Positions 46,847-57,811 are shown, numbered from the stretch's first letter. The stretch: DNA of 64,000 nucleotides from Weeksellaceae bacterium (GCA_949788275.1 OX460916.1:3224001-3288000), one strand, 5' to 3'. Notes: generated by a model from the sequence alone, not told the origin. Numbers and translations are program-made.

Positions 46847-48970
46847 ATGGCAAGAAACTTATTATACACCAGAAATATTGGAATTGCTGCACACATTGAT
46901 GCAGGGAAAACAACAACTACAGAGCGTATTTTATTCTATACGGGTAAAAACCATAAAATTGGAGAGACTCACGAAGGGTCTGCAACAATGGACTGGATGG
47001 AGCAAGAAGCTGAGCGTGGAATCACGATTACTTCTGCTGCTACGACATGTAAGTGGAAGTTCCCTACAGAACAAGGTGAGCCTCTTCCAGATGCACAAGA
47101 ATTTCACTTCAATATTATTGATACTCCTGGTCACGTTGATTTTACCGTAGAGGTAAACCGTTCATTACGTGTACTAGATGGTTTAGTTTTCTTATTCTCA
47201 GCCGTAGATGGTGTTGAGCCTCAGTCTGAAACAAACTGGCGTTTAGCAGATAACTACAAAGTTCCTCGTATGGGATTTGTGAATAAAATGGACCGTCAAG
47301 GAGCTGATTTCTTGAATGTTTGTCGCCAAGTAAAACAAATGTTAGGTTCAAATGCTGTTCCTATTGTTTTACCAATCGGTGATGAAGCAGATTTTAGAGG
47401 GATCGTTGATTTAGTTAAAAACCGTGCGGTTGTATGGCATGATGAGAATCATGGTATGACCTTTGATGTTGTTGATATCCCTGCCGATATGGTAGCTGAT
47501 GTTAAACAATACAGAGCTCAATTAATCGAAGAGGTAGCAGCTTACGACGAAAATCTTTTAGAGAAATTCATGGAGGATGAGTCTTCTATTACAGAAGATG
47601 AAATCCACGTTGCTTTACGCGCGGCTACTTTAGATATGAGTATCATCCCAATGTCTTGTGGTTCTTCGTTCAAAAACAAAGGAGTACAATTTATGTTGGA
47701 TGCTGTATGTCGTTACTTACCATCGCCGATGGATAAAGAAGCGATTCCAGGAACTGATCCTGATTCAGATGAGCCTATTTCAAGAAAACCGTCTGTAACT
47801 GAGCCGTTTGCTGCATTAGCGTTTAAGATTGCTACTGATCCTTTCGTAGGTCGTTTAGCTTTCTTCCGTGCTTATTCAGGACGTTTAGATGCAGGTTCTT
47901 ATGTATTGAACACTCGTTCAGGAAATAAGGAACGTATTTCTCGTATTTTCCAAATGCACGCACAAAAACAAGAGCCTATCGATGCAATCGAAGCTGGAGA
48001 TATTGGTGCAGCAGTAGGATTTAAAGACATCAAAACAGGGGATACTTTATGTGATGAAAAACACCCAATCGTGTTAGAATCGATGGACTTTCCAGATCCT
48101 GTAATTGGTATCGCTGTTGAGCCTAAAACCAAAGCTGATGTTGACAAATTAGGAATCGCTTTATCTAAATTAGCTGAAGAAGATCCAACATTTGTTGTTA
48201 AAACAGATCAAGCTTCAGGGCAAACGATTATCTCTGGTATGGGTGAGTTACACTTAGATATCATTGTTGACCGTTTACGTCGTGAATTCAAAGTTGAAGT
48301 AAACCAAGGTGAGCCTCAAGTTGAGTACAAAGAAGCATTTTCTCGTGAAGCTAGTCACCGTGAGGTATACAAAAAACAATCGGGTGGTCGTGGAAAATTC
48401 GCGGACATCGTGTTTAAAATGGGACCAGCGGAAGAAGGTAAAGTAGGTTTAGAGTTTGTATCTGAAATTAAAGGAGGGAACGTTCCAAAAGAATTTATTC
48501 CATCAATTGAAAAAGGATTCAAAACAGCGATGAAAAACGGACCTTTAGCAGGTTACGAAATGGATTCGTTGAAAATTGTCTTAACTGATGGATCTTTCCA
48601 CGCGGTTGACTCGGATCAATTATCGTTTGAATTAGCTGCGAAAATGGGATACAAAGCTGCTGCGAAAGCTGCAGGTGCGGTTATCTTAGAACCAATCATG
48701 AAATTGGAGGTGTTAACACCAGAAGAAAACATGGGGGATATCGTAGGTGATTTAAATAGAAGAAGAGGTACAATCACAGGGATGGACGATAGAAATAACT
48801 CTAAAGTTGTTAAAGCATTAGTTCCACTTTCAGAAATGTTCGGTTATGTAACTTCATTACGTACATTATCTTCAGGTAGAGCAACTTCAACAATGGAGTT
48901 TGATCACTACGCACCAGCACCAACTAACATCGCTGAAGCAGTAATTGCTAAAGCACACGGAAACGCTTAA
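46847..48970 (+). CDS. fusA: elongation factor G
   Basis: 707 residues. GTPase motifs: P-loop [15 protein letters not shown] near residue 17, [11 protein letters not shown] switch I, DTPGHVDF near 88 and NKMDRQGAD near 145. Domains II to V follow, with the ribosome-contacting [12 protein letters not shown] and [25 protein letters not shown] blocks. It drives translocation. It starts 6 bp after rpsG, and rpsJ follows by 11 bp, the flavobacterial order without tuf. Confidence 0.99.
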   Translation: MARNLLYTRNIGIAAHIDAGKTTTTERILFYTGKNHKIGETHEGSATMDWMEQEAERGITITSAATTCKWKFPTEQGEPLPDAQEFHFNIIDTPGHVDFTVEVNRSLRVLDGLVFLFSAVDGVEPQSETNWRLADNYKVPRMGFVNKMDRQGADFLNVCRQVKQMLGSNAVPIVLPIGDEADFRGIVDLVKNRAVVWHDENHGMTFDVVDIPADMVADVKQYRAQLIEEVAAYDENLLEKFMEDESSITEDEIHVALRAATLDMSIIPMSCGSSFKNKGVQFMLDAVCRYLPSPMDKEAIPGTDPDSDEPISRKPSVTEPFAALAFKIATDPFVGRLAFFRAYSGRLDAGSYVLNTRSGNKERISRIFQMHAQKQEPIDAIEAGDIGAAVGFKDIKTGDTLCDEKHPIVLESMDFPDPVIGIAVEPKTKADVDKLGIALSKLAEEDPTFVVKTDQASGQTIISGMGELHLDIIVDRLRREFKVEVNQGEPQVEYKEAFSREASHREVYKKQSGGRGKFADIVFKMGPAEEGKVGLEFVSEIKGGNVPKEFIPSIEKGFKTAMKNGPLAGYEMDSLKIVLTDGSFHAVDSDQLSFELAAKMGYKAAAKAAGAVILEPIMKLEVLTPEENMGDIVGDLNRRRGTITGMDDRNNSKVVKALVPLSEMFGYVTSLRTLSSGRATSTMEFDHYAPAPTNIAEAVIAKAHGNA

Positions 48971-48981
48971 TTCGAGAAAAA

Positions 48982-49287
48982 ATGAGTCAAAAAATCAGAA
49001 TAAAATTAAAATCTTACGATTATAGTTTAGTTGATAAATCAGCTGAGAAAATCGTAAAGACAGTAAAAGCTACTGGAGCTGTTGTGAATGGTCCTATTCC
49101 ATTACCAACGCACAAAAGAATTTTTACCGTATTAAAATCTCCTCACGTTAACAAAAAAGCACGTGAGCAGTTTCAACTAAGTGCACACAAACGTTTATTA
49201 GATATCTACTCTTCGTCTTCAAAGACGGTAGATGCTTTAATGAAATTGGAGTTACCTAGTGGTGTAGAAGTAGAAATTAAAGTCTAG
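48982..49287 (+). CDS. rpsJ: 30S ribosomal protein S10 (NusE)
   Basis: 101 residues. [54 protein letters not shown] and [16 protein letters not shown] are the S10 signature parts. Besides its 30S role it partners NusB in antitermination; nusB lies at 239-1186 of this window. It is followed by a 96-bp gap with a hairpin before rplC, so it groups with the str operon here. Confidence 0.99.
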   Translation: MSQKIRIKLKSYDYSLVDKSAEKIVKTVKATGAVVNGPIPLPTHKRIFTVLKSPHVNKKAREQFQLSAHKRLLDIYSSSSKTVDALMKLELPSGVEVEIKV

Positions 49288-49321
49288 TTTTACCCGAAAC
49301 AAACAAAAAATAATAAAGAGT

Positions 49322-49343
49322 CCTGCCGTCTCTAATCGGCAGG
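49322..49343 (+). promoter_or_regulatory. hairpin between rpsJ and rplC
   Basis: CCTGCCG at 49322-49328 pairs with CGGCAGG at 49337-49343 around an 8-base loop, followed by the pyrimidine-rich CTTCTTTCGCTT. It is the most GC-rich hairpin in the ribosomal cluster. It may be a partial terminator or a ribosomal-protein binding leader for the genes downstream; which one is open. Confidence 0.55.
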
Positions 49344-49383
49344 CTTCTTTCGCTTATAGTATTAACTTAATTTATTAACAACC

Positions 49384-50013
49384 ATGTCAGGTATCATTGG
49401 TAAAAAAGTCGCAATGACTAGCTTATTTGACGAGAACGGGAAGAATATTCCTTGTACAATCGTTCAAGCAGGTCCTTGTGTCGTTACACAGGTCAGAACC
49501 ATAGAGAAAGATGGGTACGTAGCTGCTCAACTTGGTTTCGATGACGCAAAAGAAAAAAACACGTCAAACGCTTTAAAAGGTCACTTTAAAAAAGCAGGAA
49601 CTACTCCAAAAAGAAAGTTAGTTGAATTTTACGGAGAAGAATTCGTAAACTCATTAACCTTAGGGGATGAAGTAAATGTTGAATTATTCAACGAGAAGGA
49701 ATTTGTAAGTGTTACAGGTACTTCTAAAGGTAAAGGATTCCAAGGGGTCGTTAAACGTCATGGATTTAGTGGTGTAGGTCAAGCTACTCACGGTCAACAT
49801 AACCGTTTAAGAGCTCCAGGATCTATCGGTGCTGGTTCTGATCCATCTCGTGTATTCAAAGGAATGCGTATGGCTGGTAGAATGGGAGGTAAACAAGTTA
49901 CCGTTCAAAATTTACAAGTTCTAAGAGTGGATTTAGAGAGAAATCTTTTAGTAGTAAAAGGTGCAATCCCTGGTCCTAAAAATTCATACGTAATCGTTAG
50001 AAGATGGAAGTAG
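49384..50013 (+). CDS. rplC: 50S ribosomal protein L3
   Basis: 209 residues. It starts [20 protein letters not shown] and contains [54 protein letters not shown], the L3 loop that reaches the peptidyl transferase centre. The gene overlaps rplD by 10 bp. Confidence 0.99.
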   Translation: MSGIIGKKVAMTSLFDENGKNIPCTIVQAGPCVVTQVRTIEKDGYVAAQLGFDDAKEKNTSNALKGHFKKAGTTPKRKLVEFYGEEFVNSLTLGDEVNVELFNEKEFVSVTGTSKGKGFQGVVKRHGFSGVGQATHGQHNRLRAPGSIGAGSDPSRVFKGMRMAGRMGGKQVTVQNLQVLRVDLERNLLVVKGAIPGPKNSYVIVRRWK

Positions 50014-50633
50014 TAGTATTAAACATCAAAGGTCAAGAAACAGGAAGAACTGTCTCTTTAGACGAAGCAGTATTCGGCGTTGAACCATCTACACACACTG
50101 TGTATTTAGAGGTTAAACAGTACTTGGCAGCACAACGTCAAGGAACGCATAAAGCAAAAGAAAGAGCGGAGATCGCAGGATCTACCCGTAAAATCAAGAA
50201 ACAAAAAGGAACAGGTACTGCACGTGCAGGATCTATCAAATCTCCGGTTTTCCGTGGAGGAGGTAGAATCTTCGGACCACGTCCAAGAAACTATTCTTTC
50301 AAGTTGAATAAGTCTCAAAAGAAATTAGCGAAACGTTCTGTATTATCTCAGAAATTAGCTGATAACGAAATTAGAGTTATTGAAAACTTTGTATTCGAAG
50401 CACCAAAAACAAAAGAGTTTATTCAAATCTTAACTGATTTAGGCTTAGAGAATAAAAAATCTTTATTCGTGTTGGGTGAATCAAATAATAATGTATATTT
50501 GTCGTCGCGCAATTTAAAAAGAACGAAAGTTATAACTAACGCAGAATTAAACGTTTACGATTTAATCAACGCGTCTGAGATTATTTTCTTAGAAGGTTCT
50601 TTAGCGTCAGTACAAGAAAACTTAAGTAAATAA
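50004..50633 (+). CDS. rplD: 50S ribosomal protein L4
   Basis: 209 residues starting [24 protein letters not shown]. The exit-tunnel loop [33 protein letters not shown] is intact near residue 68. In E. coli L4 controls the S10 operon by binding its leader; the hairpin at 49322 is the nearest candidate element here, but sequence alone does not show it. Confidence 0.98.
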   Translation: MEVVVLNIKGQETGRTVSLDEAVFGVEPSTHTVYLEVKQYLAAQRQGTHKAKERAEIAGSTRKIKKQKGTGTARAGSIKSPVFRGGGRIFGPRPRNYSFKLNKSQKKLAKRSVLSQKLADNEIRVIENFVFEAPKTKEFIQILTDLGLENKKSLFVLGESNNNVYLSSRNLKRTKVITNAELNVYDLINASEIIFLEGSLASVQENLSK

Positions 50634-50641
50634 AACGAGCG

Positions 50642-50926
50642 ATGGGAGTATTAATTAGACCAGTAATTTCAGAGAAAGCAACTAGCAACATAGAAGTGTT
50701 AGGGCAATATTCGTTTTACGTAGATACGAGAGCTAACAAATTACAAATCAAAGCCGCTATCAAAAAAGCATACGGAGTTGATGTAATTAAAGTGAATACT
50801 TTAATATCTATGCCAGAAGTTAAAACCCGTTACACAAAAACAGGTTTCCAAACTGGTAAAACAAATAAGTTAAAGAAAGCGATCGTTCACTTAGCTGAAG
50901 GTCAAGTAATTGAGTTGTTCGGATAA
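50642..50926 (+). CDS. rplW: 50S ribosomal protein L23
   Basis: 94 residues. LIRPVISEKATSNIEVLGQYSFYVDTRANKLQIKAAIKKAYGVDVIKVNT matches L23, with the short loop typical of bacteria. L23 lies at the tunnel exit and docks trigger factor and SRP. It starts 8 bp after rplD. Confidence 0.98.
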   Translation: MGVLIRPVISEKATSNIEVLGQYSFYVDTRANKLQIKAAIKKAYGVDVIKVNTLISMPEVKTRYTKTGFQTGKTNKLKKAIVHLAEGQVIELFG

Positions 50927-50941
50927 TTTAAGAATTAAAAA

Positions 50942-51766
50942 ATGTCAGTAAGAAAATTAAAACCTATCACCCCGGGACAACGTTTTAGAATCGTAAATGA
51001 ATTCGCTGCAGTAGACAAGTCTGCTAAGCCAGAGAAAACATTAATCGAAGGTAAATCTAAATCGGGTGGACGTAACAACACTGGTAAAATGACAATGCGT
51101 TATATCGGTGGTGGACATAAACAAAAATACCGTATTATCGATTTTAAACGCGATAAAGCTGGTGATGCTACTGTAGAATCTATTCAATATGATCCAAACA
51201 GAACAGCATTCATCGCCTTATTAGTTTACGGTGACGGTGAAAAACGTTATGTAATCGCACAGAACGGTTTAAAAGCAGGTCAAGTTGTTGTTTCAGCAGA
51301 CACTGCAGAACCGGAAGTGGGAAATGCTATGAAGCTTAAAAATATTCCTTTAGGTACCGTAATCTCATGTATTGAGTTACGTCCTGGTCAAGGAGCTGTT
51401 ATGGCTAGAAGTGCTGGTACTTATGCTCAATTAGTAGCAAGAGATGGTAAATACGCTATCGTTAAGTTACCAAGTGGTGAGAGTAGAATGATTTTAGTAG
51501 AGTGTAAAGCGACTGTAGGAGTAGTTTCCAATACAGATCACCAATTAGAGGTTTCAGGTAAGGCCGGTCGTTCAAGATGGCAAGGTCGTCGTCCTAGAAC
51601 TCGTCCAATGGTTATGAACCCTGTGGATCACCCAATGGGTGGTGGTGAAGGTAGAGCAACCGGTGGTATTCCACGTTCAAGAAACGGAATTCCAGCGAAA
51701 GGTTACAAAACCCGCGACAAGAAAAAATCGTCGAACAAATATATTGTTGAAAAAAGAAAGAAATAA
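50942..51766 (+). CDS. rplB: 50S ribosomal protein L2
   Basis: 274 residues. [18 protein letters not shown] at the start, [28 protein letters not shown] near 40, and the C-terminal [26 protein letters not shown] with the histidine needed for peptidyl transferase assembly. Full length, 15 bp after rplW. Confidence 0.99.
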   Translation: MSVRKLKPITPGQRFRIVNEFAAVDKSAKPEKTLIEGKSKSGGRNNTGKMTMRYIGGGHKQKYRIIDFKRDKAGDATVESIQYDPNRTAFIALLVYGDGEKRYVIAQNGLKAGQVVVSADTAEPEVGNAMKLKNIPLGTVISCIELRPGQGAVMARSAGTYAQLVARDGKYAIVKLPSGESRMILVECKATVGVVSNTDHQLEVSGKAGRSRWQGRRPRTRPMVMNPVDHPMGGGEGRATGGIPRSRNGIPAKGYKTRDKKKSSNKYIVEKRKK

Positions 51767-51769
51767 TTT

Positions 51770-52048
51770 ATGGCACGTTCATTAAAAAAAGGACCATTTA
51801 TTCACTATAAATTAGAAAGAAAAGTTCTTGCTAACGTAGAGGCTGGAAGCAAAAATGTTATTAAAACTTGGTCGAGAGCATCTATGATTTCTCCTGACTT
51901 CGTTGGACAAACGTTTGCAGTTCACAATGGTAAACAGTTTATTCCAGTTTATTGTACTGAGAATATGGTTGGTCATAAATTAGGTGAGTTCGCTCCAACA
52001 CGTACTTTTAGAGGTCATGCCGGAGCTAAAAACAAAGGTAAAAAATAG
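51770..52048 (+). CDS. rpsS: 30S ribosomal protein S19
   Basis: 92 residues. [50 protein letters not shown] and [20 protein letters not shown] are the standard S19 segments. It starts 3 bp after rplB. Confidence 0.99.
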   Translation: MARSLKKGPFIHYKLERKVLANVEAGSKNVIKTWSRASMISPDFVGQTFAVHNGKQFIPVYCTENMVGHKLGEFAPTRTFRGHAGAKNKGKK

Positions 52049-52057
52049 TAGAAGGCC

Positions 52058-52474
52058 ATGGGATCTAGAAAAAGATTAAGTAACGAAAAAATCAAAGAAG
52101 CAAACAAAGAAATTGCTTTTGCGAAATTAAATAATGTTCCTACATCTCCTCGTAAGATGAGATTAGTGGTTGATATCATCCGTGGAGTTGAGATTCAAAA
52201 AGCTTTAGGTATTTTAAAATACTCGAAACAACACGCATCTGATCGTTTAGAGAAATTGTTATTAAGCGCTATCGCTAACTGGCAAATCAAAAACGACGGA
52301 GCTGATGTGGAGGAAGCAGGTCTATTTGTGAAAGAAATTTCTGTAGACAGCGGAAGACAATTAAAAAGAATCCGTACTGCCCCTCAAGGTAGAGCACATA
52401 GAATCAGAAAACGTTCAAACCACGTAACTTTGGTTTTAGGAACTAAGGAAGATAAACAAATAGTACAAGATTAA
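52058..52474 (+). CDS. rplV: 50S ribosomal protein L22
   Basis: 138 residues, with an N-terminal extension of about 20 residues relative to the E. coli protein ([18 protein letters not shown]). The core [33 protein letters not shown] and the tunnel loop [25 protein letters not shown] are intact. Confidence 0.98.
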   Translation: MGSRKRLSNEKIKEANKEIAFAKLNNVPTSPRKMRLVVDIIRGVEIQKALGILKYSKQHASDRLEKLLLSAIANWQIKNDGADVEEAGLFVKEISVDSGRQLKRIRTAPQGRAHRIRKRSNHVTLVLGTKEDKQIVQD

Positions 52475-52479
52475 AGAAT

Positions 52480-53202
52480 ATGGGACAAAAAACTAATCCA
52501 ATCGGAAATCGTTTAGGAATCATCAGAGGATGGGATTCTAACTGGTACGGTGGAAATGATTACGGTGATAAAATTGCGGAGGATGCTAAAATACGTACGT
52601 ATTTAAGAGCTCGTTTGTCAAAAGCCGGTGTTTCTCGTATTTATATTGATCGTACTTTGAAATTAGTTACAGTTACTGTAACCACTGCTCGTCCTGGTAT
52701 TATTATCGGGAAAGGAGGACAAGAAGTTGATAAACTGAAAGAAGAGTTAAAGAAAATTACTGGAAAAGAGGTTCAAATCAACATTTTTGAAATCAAAAGA
52801 CCAGAATTAGACGCAATCTTAGTAGGTGATAGTGTTGCAAGACAAATTGAGAATCGTATTTCTTACCGTCGTGCCATTAAAATGGCAATCACATCTGCCA
52901 TGAGAATGAATGCAGAAGGAATCAAAATTCAAATCTCTGGTCGTCTTAACGGTGCTGAAATGGCTCGTTCTGAAACGTACAAAGATGGACGTATTCCTTT
53001 GTCTACATTCCGTGCAGACATCGATTACCACATTTCAGAAGCTCACACAACTTACGGTCGTTTAGGGATCAAAGTTTGGGTTATGAAAGGTGAGGTATAT
53101 GGTAAGAGAGAATTATCTCCATTAGTTGGATTACAGAAGAAACAGAAAAAATCTTCTAGTAATGCAAAAGGAGGTGAAAGATCTAATAATAGAAAGCGAT
53201 AA
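52480..53202 (+). CDS. rpsC: 30S ribosomal protein S3
   Basis: 240 residues. [23 protein letters not shown] at the start, the KH domain with [20 protein letters not shown] near 72, and [30 protein letters not shown] near 160. The C-terminus has a basic tail ([22 protein letters not shown] region) seen in related bacteria. Confidence 0.99.
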   Translation: MGQKTNPIGNRLGIIRGWDSNWYGGNDYGDKIAEDAKIRTYLRARLSKAGVSRIYIDRTLKLVTVTVTTARPGIIIGKGGQEVDKLKEELKKITGKEVQINIFEIKRPELDAILVGDSVARQIENRISYRRAIKMAITSAMRMNAEGIKIQISGRLNGAEMARSETYKDGRIPLSTFRADIDYHISEAHTTYGRLGIKVWVMKGEVYGKRELSPLVGLQKKQKKSSSNAKGGERSNNRKR

Positions 53203-53239
53203 TTTAGTTTTAAAACTAACATAAAGAAATTAAGTAGAT

Positions 53240-53659
53240 ATGTTATCACCGAGAAGAGTAAAATTTAGAAAAACCCAGAAAGGTAAAATGAAAGGGGTTT
53301 CTCACAGAGGAACTGAATTAGCCTATGGGACTTTCGGGATCAAATCTTTAGACGAGGCGTTTATTACAGCCCGTCAAATCGAGGCAGCTCGTATTGCAGC
53401 AACTCGTTTTATGAAGAGAGAGGGTCAATTATGGATTAAAATATTTCCAGATAAGCCGATTACAAAGAAACCAGCTGAAGTACGTATGGGGAAAGGTAAA
53501 GGTGCTCCAGAATATTGGGTAGCTCCTGTACAACCAGGTCGTATTTTATTTGAAGTAGGAGGCGTGCCATTAGAGGTTGCGACTGAAGCATTGCGTTTAG
53601 CTGCTCAGAAATTACCTGTGAAGACTAGGTTTATCGTTGCACGTGATTTCCAATATTAA
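53240..53659 (+). CDS. rplP: 50S ribosomal protein L16
   Basis: 139 residues. [78 protein letters not shown] and the late PVKTRFI segment are standard. Contributes to the A-site region of the 50S subunit. 37 bp after rpsC. Confidence 0.99.
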   Translation: MLSPRRVKFRKTQKGKMKGVSHRGTELAYGTFGIKSLDEAFITARQIEAARIAATRFMKREGQLWIKIFPDKPITKKPAEVRMGKGKGAPEYWVAPVQPGRILFEVGGVPLEVATEALRLAAQKLPVKTRFIVARDFQY

Positions 53660-53679
53660 TTCAAAAAAATTAAGAAAAA

Positions 53680-53874
53680 ATGAAAGCAACAGATATTAGA
53701 AATCTAAGCATAGAGGAGATTCAAACTAAAATTGGAGAAGAGCAAGATAATCTTGATTCTTTAAGATTAACGAATGCCGTTACTCCAATTGGAAATCCTA
53801 TTGAGATCAGACAATTACGTAGAACTATTGCTCGTATGTCGACCGTATTGAACGAAAAACAATCACAACAGTAA
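53680..53874 (+). CDS. rpmC: 50S ribosomal protein L29
   Basis: 64 residues forming the usual two-helix hairpin: KATDIRNLSIEEIQTKIGEEQDNLDSLRL and GNPIEIRQLRRTIARMSTVLNEKQ. L29 borders the exit tunnel beside L23. 20 bp after rplP. Confidence 0.96.
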   Translation: MKATDIRNLSIEEIQTKIGEEQDNLDSLRLTNAVTPIGNPIEIRQLRRTIARMSTVLNEKQSQQ

Positions 53875-53890
53875 AAGTAATCTGTAACTG

Positions 53891-54145
53891 ATGGAAAGAA
53901 AATTAAGAAAAGAAAGAATTGGTTTGGTTACTTCAAACAAAATGGATAAAACCATTGTTGTAGCTGAAACTAAGAAGCAAAAGCACCCATTCTATGGGAA
54001 ATTCGTTTTAAAAACGAAGAAATATACAGCGCACGACGAAACTAACGAGTGTAACGAAGGTGACACTGTGCGTATCATGGAGACTCGTCCAACATCGAAG
54101 AACAAACGTTGGAGATTAGTAGAAATTATTGAAAGAGCTAAATAA
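53891..54145 (+). CDS. rpsQ: 30S ribosomal protein S17
   Basis: 84 residues. [45 protein letters not shown] and [25 protein letters not shown] match S17, an OB-fold primary binder of 16S rRNA. Confidence 0.98.
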   Translation: MERKLRKERIGLVTSNKMDKTIVVAETKKQKHPFYGKFVLKTKKYTAHDETNECNEGDTVRIMETRPTSKNKRWRLVEIIERAK

Positions 54146-54153
54146 TATAAGTT

Positions 54154-54522
54154 ATGTTACAACAGGAATCTAGATTAAAAGTTGCAGATAACACAGGAGC
54201 TCGCGAGGCGTTAGTAATCCGCGTATTAGGTGGAACAAAAAAACGCTATGCATCAGTAGGAGACAAAATCGTAGTTGCTATTAAAGAAGCTACGCCTTCA
54301 GGAAACGTTAAAAAAGGTGCTGTATCAAAAGCTGTTGTAGTTAGAACGAAGAAAGAAGTTCGCAGAAAAGATGGTTCATATATCCGTTTCGACGACAATG
54401 CTTGTGTTTTATTAAATACACAAGGCGAAATGCGCGGTACCCGTGTATTCGGACCTGTCGCTCGTGAGTTACGTGATAAAGAATATATGAAAATTGTTTC
54501 ATTAGCCCCAGAGGTATTATAA
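54154..54522 (+). CDS. rplN: 50S ribosomal protein L14
   Basis: 122 residues. [60 protein letters not shown] and [29 protein letters not shown] are typical L14. First gene of the spc part of the cluster, 8 bp after rpsQ. Confidence 0.99.
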   Translation: MLQQESRLKVADNTGAREALVIRVLGGTKKRYASVGDKIVVAIKEATPSGNVKKGAVSKAVVVRTKKEVRRKDGSYIRFDDNACVLLNTQGEMRGTRVFGPVARELRDKEYMKIVSLAPEVL

Positions 54523-54531
54523 TATAGCAAC

Positions 54532-54846
54532 ATGGCAAAGTTAAAAATAAAAAAAGGAGACAACGTAGTTGTTTTATCAGGTTCTTGTAAAGGACAAACT
54601 GGTACGGTATTACGCGTATTCCCTGACAAAGCTAAAGCTATCGTTGAAGGGGTTAATATCGCAAAAAAACGTGTAAAGCCAAGCGCACAAAACCCTCAAG
54701 GTGGGGTAGTAGAAAAGGAAGCTCTTATCTATTTATGCAAATTGGCTTTAGTAGATCCAGAAACTGGAAAGGCAACGAAAGTTGGAATCCAAGTTCAGGA
54801 TGGTAAAAAAGTAAGAATTGCAAAAAAATCTGGTAAAGCCATTTAA
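54532..54846 (+). CDS. rplX: 50S ribosomal protein L24
   Basis: 104 residues. A KOW domain ([47 protein letters not shown]) with the conserved continuation [14 protein letters not shown]24 starts 50S assembly. 9 bp after rplN and 4 bp before the rplE start. Confidence 0.98.
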   Translation: MAKLKIKKGDNVVVLSGSCKGQTGTVLRVFPDKAKAIVEGVNIAKKRVKPSAQNPQGGVVEKEALIYLCKLALVDPETGKATKVGIQVQDGKKVRIAKKSGKAI

Positions 54847-54850
54847 AAAG

Positions 54851-55414
54851 ATGAGTACAACTACATACACACCTCGTCCGCAGGTAAAATATAAAGAGGA
54901 AATCGTACCAGCCTTAATGGAAGAGTACGCTTACAAATCAATTATGCAGGTTCCTAAATTAGAGAAAATTGTTTTATCTCAAGGTTTAGGTGCTGCTACA
55001 GCTGATAAAAAAATTGTTGATTACGCCGTTGAAGAAATGGAATTAATCGCTGGTCAAAAAGCCGTTGCGACGATTTCTAAGAAAGATGAGGCCGCTTTCA
55101 AATTACGTAAAGGAATGCCTATTGGGGCAAAAGTAACTTTACGTGGTGAGAAAATGTACGAATTCTTAGATCGTTTAGTGTCTTCTGCTTTACCACGTGT
55201 TCGTGATTTTCAAGGAATTAGCTCAACTGGTTTTGATGGTAGAGGTAACTATAACTTAGGTATCAAAGAACAAATCATCTTCCCTGAAATTAATATTGAC
55301 CGAATCAAGAAAATTCAAGGTTTAGATATTACATTTGTAACTTCTGCTAACACAGATAAAGAAGCTAAATCTTTATTAGCAAAGTTTGGTTTTCCATTTA
55401 CGAAAGAACAATAA
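54851..55414 (+). CDS. rplE: 50S ribosomal protein L5
   Basis: 187 residues from the ATG at 54851 ([18 protein letters not shown]). Key parts are [47 protein letters not shown] and [31 protein letters not shown] start at 54818 would lie inside rplX and is rejected. L5 binds 5S rRNA. Confidence 0.98.
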   Translation: MSTTTYTPRPQVKYKEEIVPALMEEYAYKSIMQVPKLEKIVLSQGLGAATADKKIVDYAVEEMELIAGQKAVATISKKDEAAFKLRKGMPIGAKVTLRGEKMYEFLDRLVSSALPRVRDFQGISSTGFDGRGNYNLGIKEQIIFPEINIDRIKKIQGLDITFVTSANTDKEAKSLLAKFGFPFTKEQ

Positions 55415-55417
55415 GTC

Positions 55418-55687
55418 ATGGCAAAAGAATCAATGAAAGCGCGTGAGCGCAAAAGACAAGCGTTAGTTGCTAAATATGCTGCGAAAAGAACCGCTTTATT
55501 AGAAGCTGGCGATTACGAAGCATTACAGAAATTACCGAAGAATGCCTCTCCGGTTCGTTTACACAACCGTTGTAAAATAACTGGTCGTCCGAAAGGATAC
55601 ATGAGAACTTTCGGGATCTCTCGTGTGACTTTCCGCGAAATGGCAAACGAAGGGTTAATCCCAGGTGTTAAAAAAGCTTCTTGGTAA
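55418..55687 (+). CDS. rpsN: 30S ribosomal protein S14, zinc-independent type
   Basis: 89 residues. [24 protein letters not shown] and [43 protein letters not shown] match S14. The CxxC pairs of the zinc-binding form are absent, so it is the C-minus type of about 89-101 residues. It is followed by a terminator, ending the first stretch of the ribosomal cluster. Confidence 0.98.
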   Translation: MAKESMKARERKRQALVAKYAAKRTALLEAGDYEALQKLPKNASPVRLHNRCKITGRPKGYMRTFGISRVTFREMANEGLIPGVKKASW

Positions 55688-55708
55688 TTTACCCAGAGCT
55701 TATAAATA

Positions 55709-55743
55709 TAAAAATCCTTACTCGAAAGAGTAAGGATTTTTTT
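55709..55743 (+). terminator. terminator between rpsN and rpsH
   Basis: AAAATCCTTACTC at about 55710-55722 pairs with GAGTAAGGATTTT at about 55727-55739 around a 4-base loop and is followed by a T run. It divides the ribosomal-protein genes into two transcription units. Confidence 0.88.
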
Positions 55744-55829
55744 TGAAATAATTATTTCGCTTAAACCCGCATTCTATCGTTACTTCTTAAGTGCAAAACA
55801 TTTAAAAGTCATTTTATTTAGGTTTATAG

Positions 55830-55859
55830 TTTGTAATTAAAAAATATGCAATATATTTG
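55830..55859 (+). promoter_or_regulatory. promoter of the rpsH-rplQ operon
   Basis: TTTG at 55830-55833, 18 nt, then TATATTTG at 55852-55859: a complete Bacteroidota promoter. It lies about 80 bp before the rpsH ATG and after the terminator at 55709. Confidence 0.75.
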
Positions 55860-55860
55860 C

Positions 55861-55887
55861 AACCCAAATGCATAGTGCATTTTGGTT
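55861..55887 (+). promoter_or_regulatory. 5'-leader hairpin upstream of rpsH
   Basis: AACCCAAATGCA at 55861-55872 pairs with TGCATTTTGGTT at 55876-55887 with one mismatch and a three-base loop, right at the predicted 5' end of the transcript. In position and in its ACCCAAA 5' arm it resembles the hairpin opening the rpsL leader at 45927. Confidence 0.6.
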
Positions 55888-55938
55888 AAAGTTTAATTTT
55901 AAAAGTAGGGTGTAAGCTCTATACTATAGAATTATATT

Positions 55939-56340
55939 ATGTATACAGATCCAATTTCAGATTTTCTAACTCGCGTTAGAAATGCAATGATGGCGGGCCA
56001 CAAAGTTGTGGAAATCCCTGCATCAAACTTAAAAAAGGAAATCACTAAGATCCTTTTTGAACAAGGTTACATCCTGAACTACAAGTTCGAAGGGTTAGAT
56101 CAACCTCAAGGAACGATTAAAATCGCTTTGAAGTATGATAAAATTACAAAAGAACCAGCGATTCGCAAGATCAAAAGATCTTCTTCGCCAGGTTTACGTC
56201 AGTACTCAGGTGCAAAAGATTTACCACGTGTGTTAAACGGTTTAGGTATCGCCATCATCTCTACTTCTAGAGGAGTGATGACTGATAAACAAGCTCGTAG
56301 AGACAATGTTGGAGGGGAAGTATTATGTGTTGTTTATTAA
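55939..56340 (+). CDS. rpsH: 30S ribosomal protein S8
   Basis: 133 residues. MYTDPISDFLTRVRNAMMAGHKVVEIPASNLKKEI at the start and GLGIAIISTSRGVMTDKQARRDNVGGEVLCVVY at the end are typical. In E. coli S8 represses the spc operon by binding an mRNA mimic of its rRNA site; here rpsH is first behind a new promoter and leader hairpin. Confidence 0.99.
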   Translation: MYTDPISDFLTRVRNAMMAGHKVVEIPASNLKKEITKILFEQGYILNYKFEGLDQPQGTIKIALKYDKITKEPAIRKIKRSSSPGLRQYSGAKDLPRVLNGLGIAIISTSRGVMTDKQARRDNVGGEVLCVVY

Positions 56341-56360
56341 TATTTAAAAACTAAGAAATT

Positions 56361-56906
56361 ATGTCAAGAATAGGAAACGCAATCATTAATATTCCTGCTG
56401 CTGCTACAGTAGAATTTAAAGACAGTGTTGTGACCATTAGTGGAAATAACATTACCATGACTAGAGAGTTAAAGGAAGGTTTCGACGTTAAAATCGAAGA
56501 CGGAATTTTAACTGTTGTTCGTCCATCTGAATCAAAAGAAGACAAATCTTTACACGGTTTATACCGCTCATTAATCAATAACATGTTTATTGGTGTTACT
56601 GAAGGGTTTAAAAAACAATTAGAATTGGTTGGAGTTGGTTATAGAGCTTCGAACCAAGGACAAAGAATCGATTTGTCATTAGGTTTTTCTCACAATATCG
56701 TTATGGAATTGCCAGAAGAAATTAAAGTGGAAACTTTAACCGAAAAAGGTAAAAACCCAATCGTAACGTTATCTTCGCACGACAACCAACTTTTAGGGAT
56801 GATTGTAGCGAAAATACGTGCCTTCCGTAAGCCAGAACCTTACAAAGGAAAAGGTATTAAATTCGTAGGAGAAATTGTTAGAAGAAAAGCAGGTAAATCT
56901 GCATAA
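56361..56906 (+). CDS. rplF: 50S ribosomal protein L6
   Basis: 181 residues. MSRIGNAIINIPAAATVEF, LHGLYRSLINNMFIGVTEGFKKQLELVGVGYRAS and the C-terminal RAFRKPEPYKGKGIKFVGEIVRRKAGKSA are standard L6. 20 bp after rpsH. Confidence 0.99.
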   Translation: MSRIGNAIINIPAAATVEFKDSVVTISGNNITMTRELKEGFDVKIEDGILTVVRPSESKEDKSLHGLYRSLINNMFIGVTEGFKKQLELVGVGYRASNQGQRIDLSLGFSHNIVMELPEEIKVETLTEKGKNPIVTLSSHDNQLLGMIVAKIRAFRKPEPYKGKGIKFVGEIVRRKAGKSA

Positions 56907-56919
56907 AAAACATTGAAAA

Positions 56920-57273
56920 ATGGCATTATCTAAAGTACAAAAAAGAGAAAAAATAAAACGACGTGTTCGTCGTAATATTTTCGGAACATCTGTTAAACCT
57001 CGTTTATCAGTTTACCGTTCAAATAAAGAAATTTACGCACAGATTATCGATGATAATTCAGGATTAACTTTAGTTTCAGCTTCATCTCGTGAAAAAGAGG
57101 TGTCTTCTGAAGGAACGAAGTCTGACGTATCAACTTCTGTTGGGAAAGCTTTAGCTTCTAAAGCAATTGCTAAAGGAATTGAAACTGTCGTATTTGACCG
57201 TAACGGTTTCGTATATCATGGTAGAATCAAAGCTTTAGCGGAAGGTGCTAGAGAAGGTGGTTTAAAATTCTAA
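56920..57273 (+). CDS. rplR: 50S ribosomal protein L18
   Basis: 117 residues. [44 protein letters not shown] and [28 protein letters not shown] match L18, a 5S rRNA binder. 13 bp after rplF. Confidence 0.99.
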   Translation: MALSKVQKREKIKRRVRRNIFGTSVKPRLSVYRSNKEIYAQIIDDNSGLTLVSASSREKEVSSEGTKSDVSTSVGKALASKAIAKGIETVVFDRNGFVYHGRIKALAEGAREGGLKF

Positions 57274-57289
57274 AAAAGAGAAAGAAATT

Positions 57290-57811
57290 ATGTTAGGATT
57301 TAAAAACGTAGAAAGAGTTAAGCCAACAGGATTAGATTTAAAAGATCGTTTAGTTGGAGTACAACGTGTTACTAAAGTAACAAAAGGAGGTAGAGCTTTC
57401 GGATTTTCAGCTATTGTAGTTGTTGGTGACGGAAACGGAGTTGTTGGATATGGTTTAGGAAAATCGAAAGACGTTGCAACAGCTATTGCTAAAGCAATCG
57501 AAGACGGTAAGAAAAACTTAATTCGCATCCCTCTTCAATCGAGTACTATCCCTCACGAGCAAGAATCTCGTTTTGGTGGTGCGCAAGTATTCATCCGCCC
57601 AGCTGCCTTAGGTACTGGAGTTATCGCAGGTGGTACTGTTCGTGCAGTATTAGAGTCTGTAGGAGTTAAAGATGTATTATCGAAATCAAAAGGTTCTTCA
57701 AACCCTCATAACGTAGTAAAAGCAACTTTTGCAGCTTTATTAAGCTTAAGAAATGTTGAAACTATTGCTCGTCAAAGAGGAATTTCTATAACTAAAGTAT
57801 TTAACGGTTAA
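57290..57811 (+). CDS. rpsE: 30S ribosomal protein S5
   Basis: 173 residues. The double-stranded RNA-binding part [51 protein letters not shown] and the [45 protein letters not shown] block are complete. 16 bp after rplR. Confidence 0.99.
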   Translation: MLGFKNVERVKPTGLDLKDRLVGVQRVTKVTKGGRAFGFSAIVVVGDGNGVVGYGLGKSKDVATAIAKAIEDGKKNLIRIPLQSSTIPHEQESRFGGAQVFIRPAALGTGVIAGGTVRAVLESVGVKDVLSKSKGSSNPHNVVKATFAALLSLRNVETIARQRGISITKVFNG

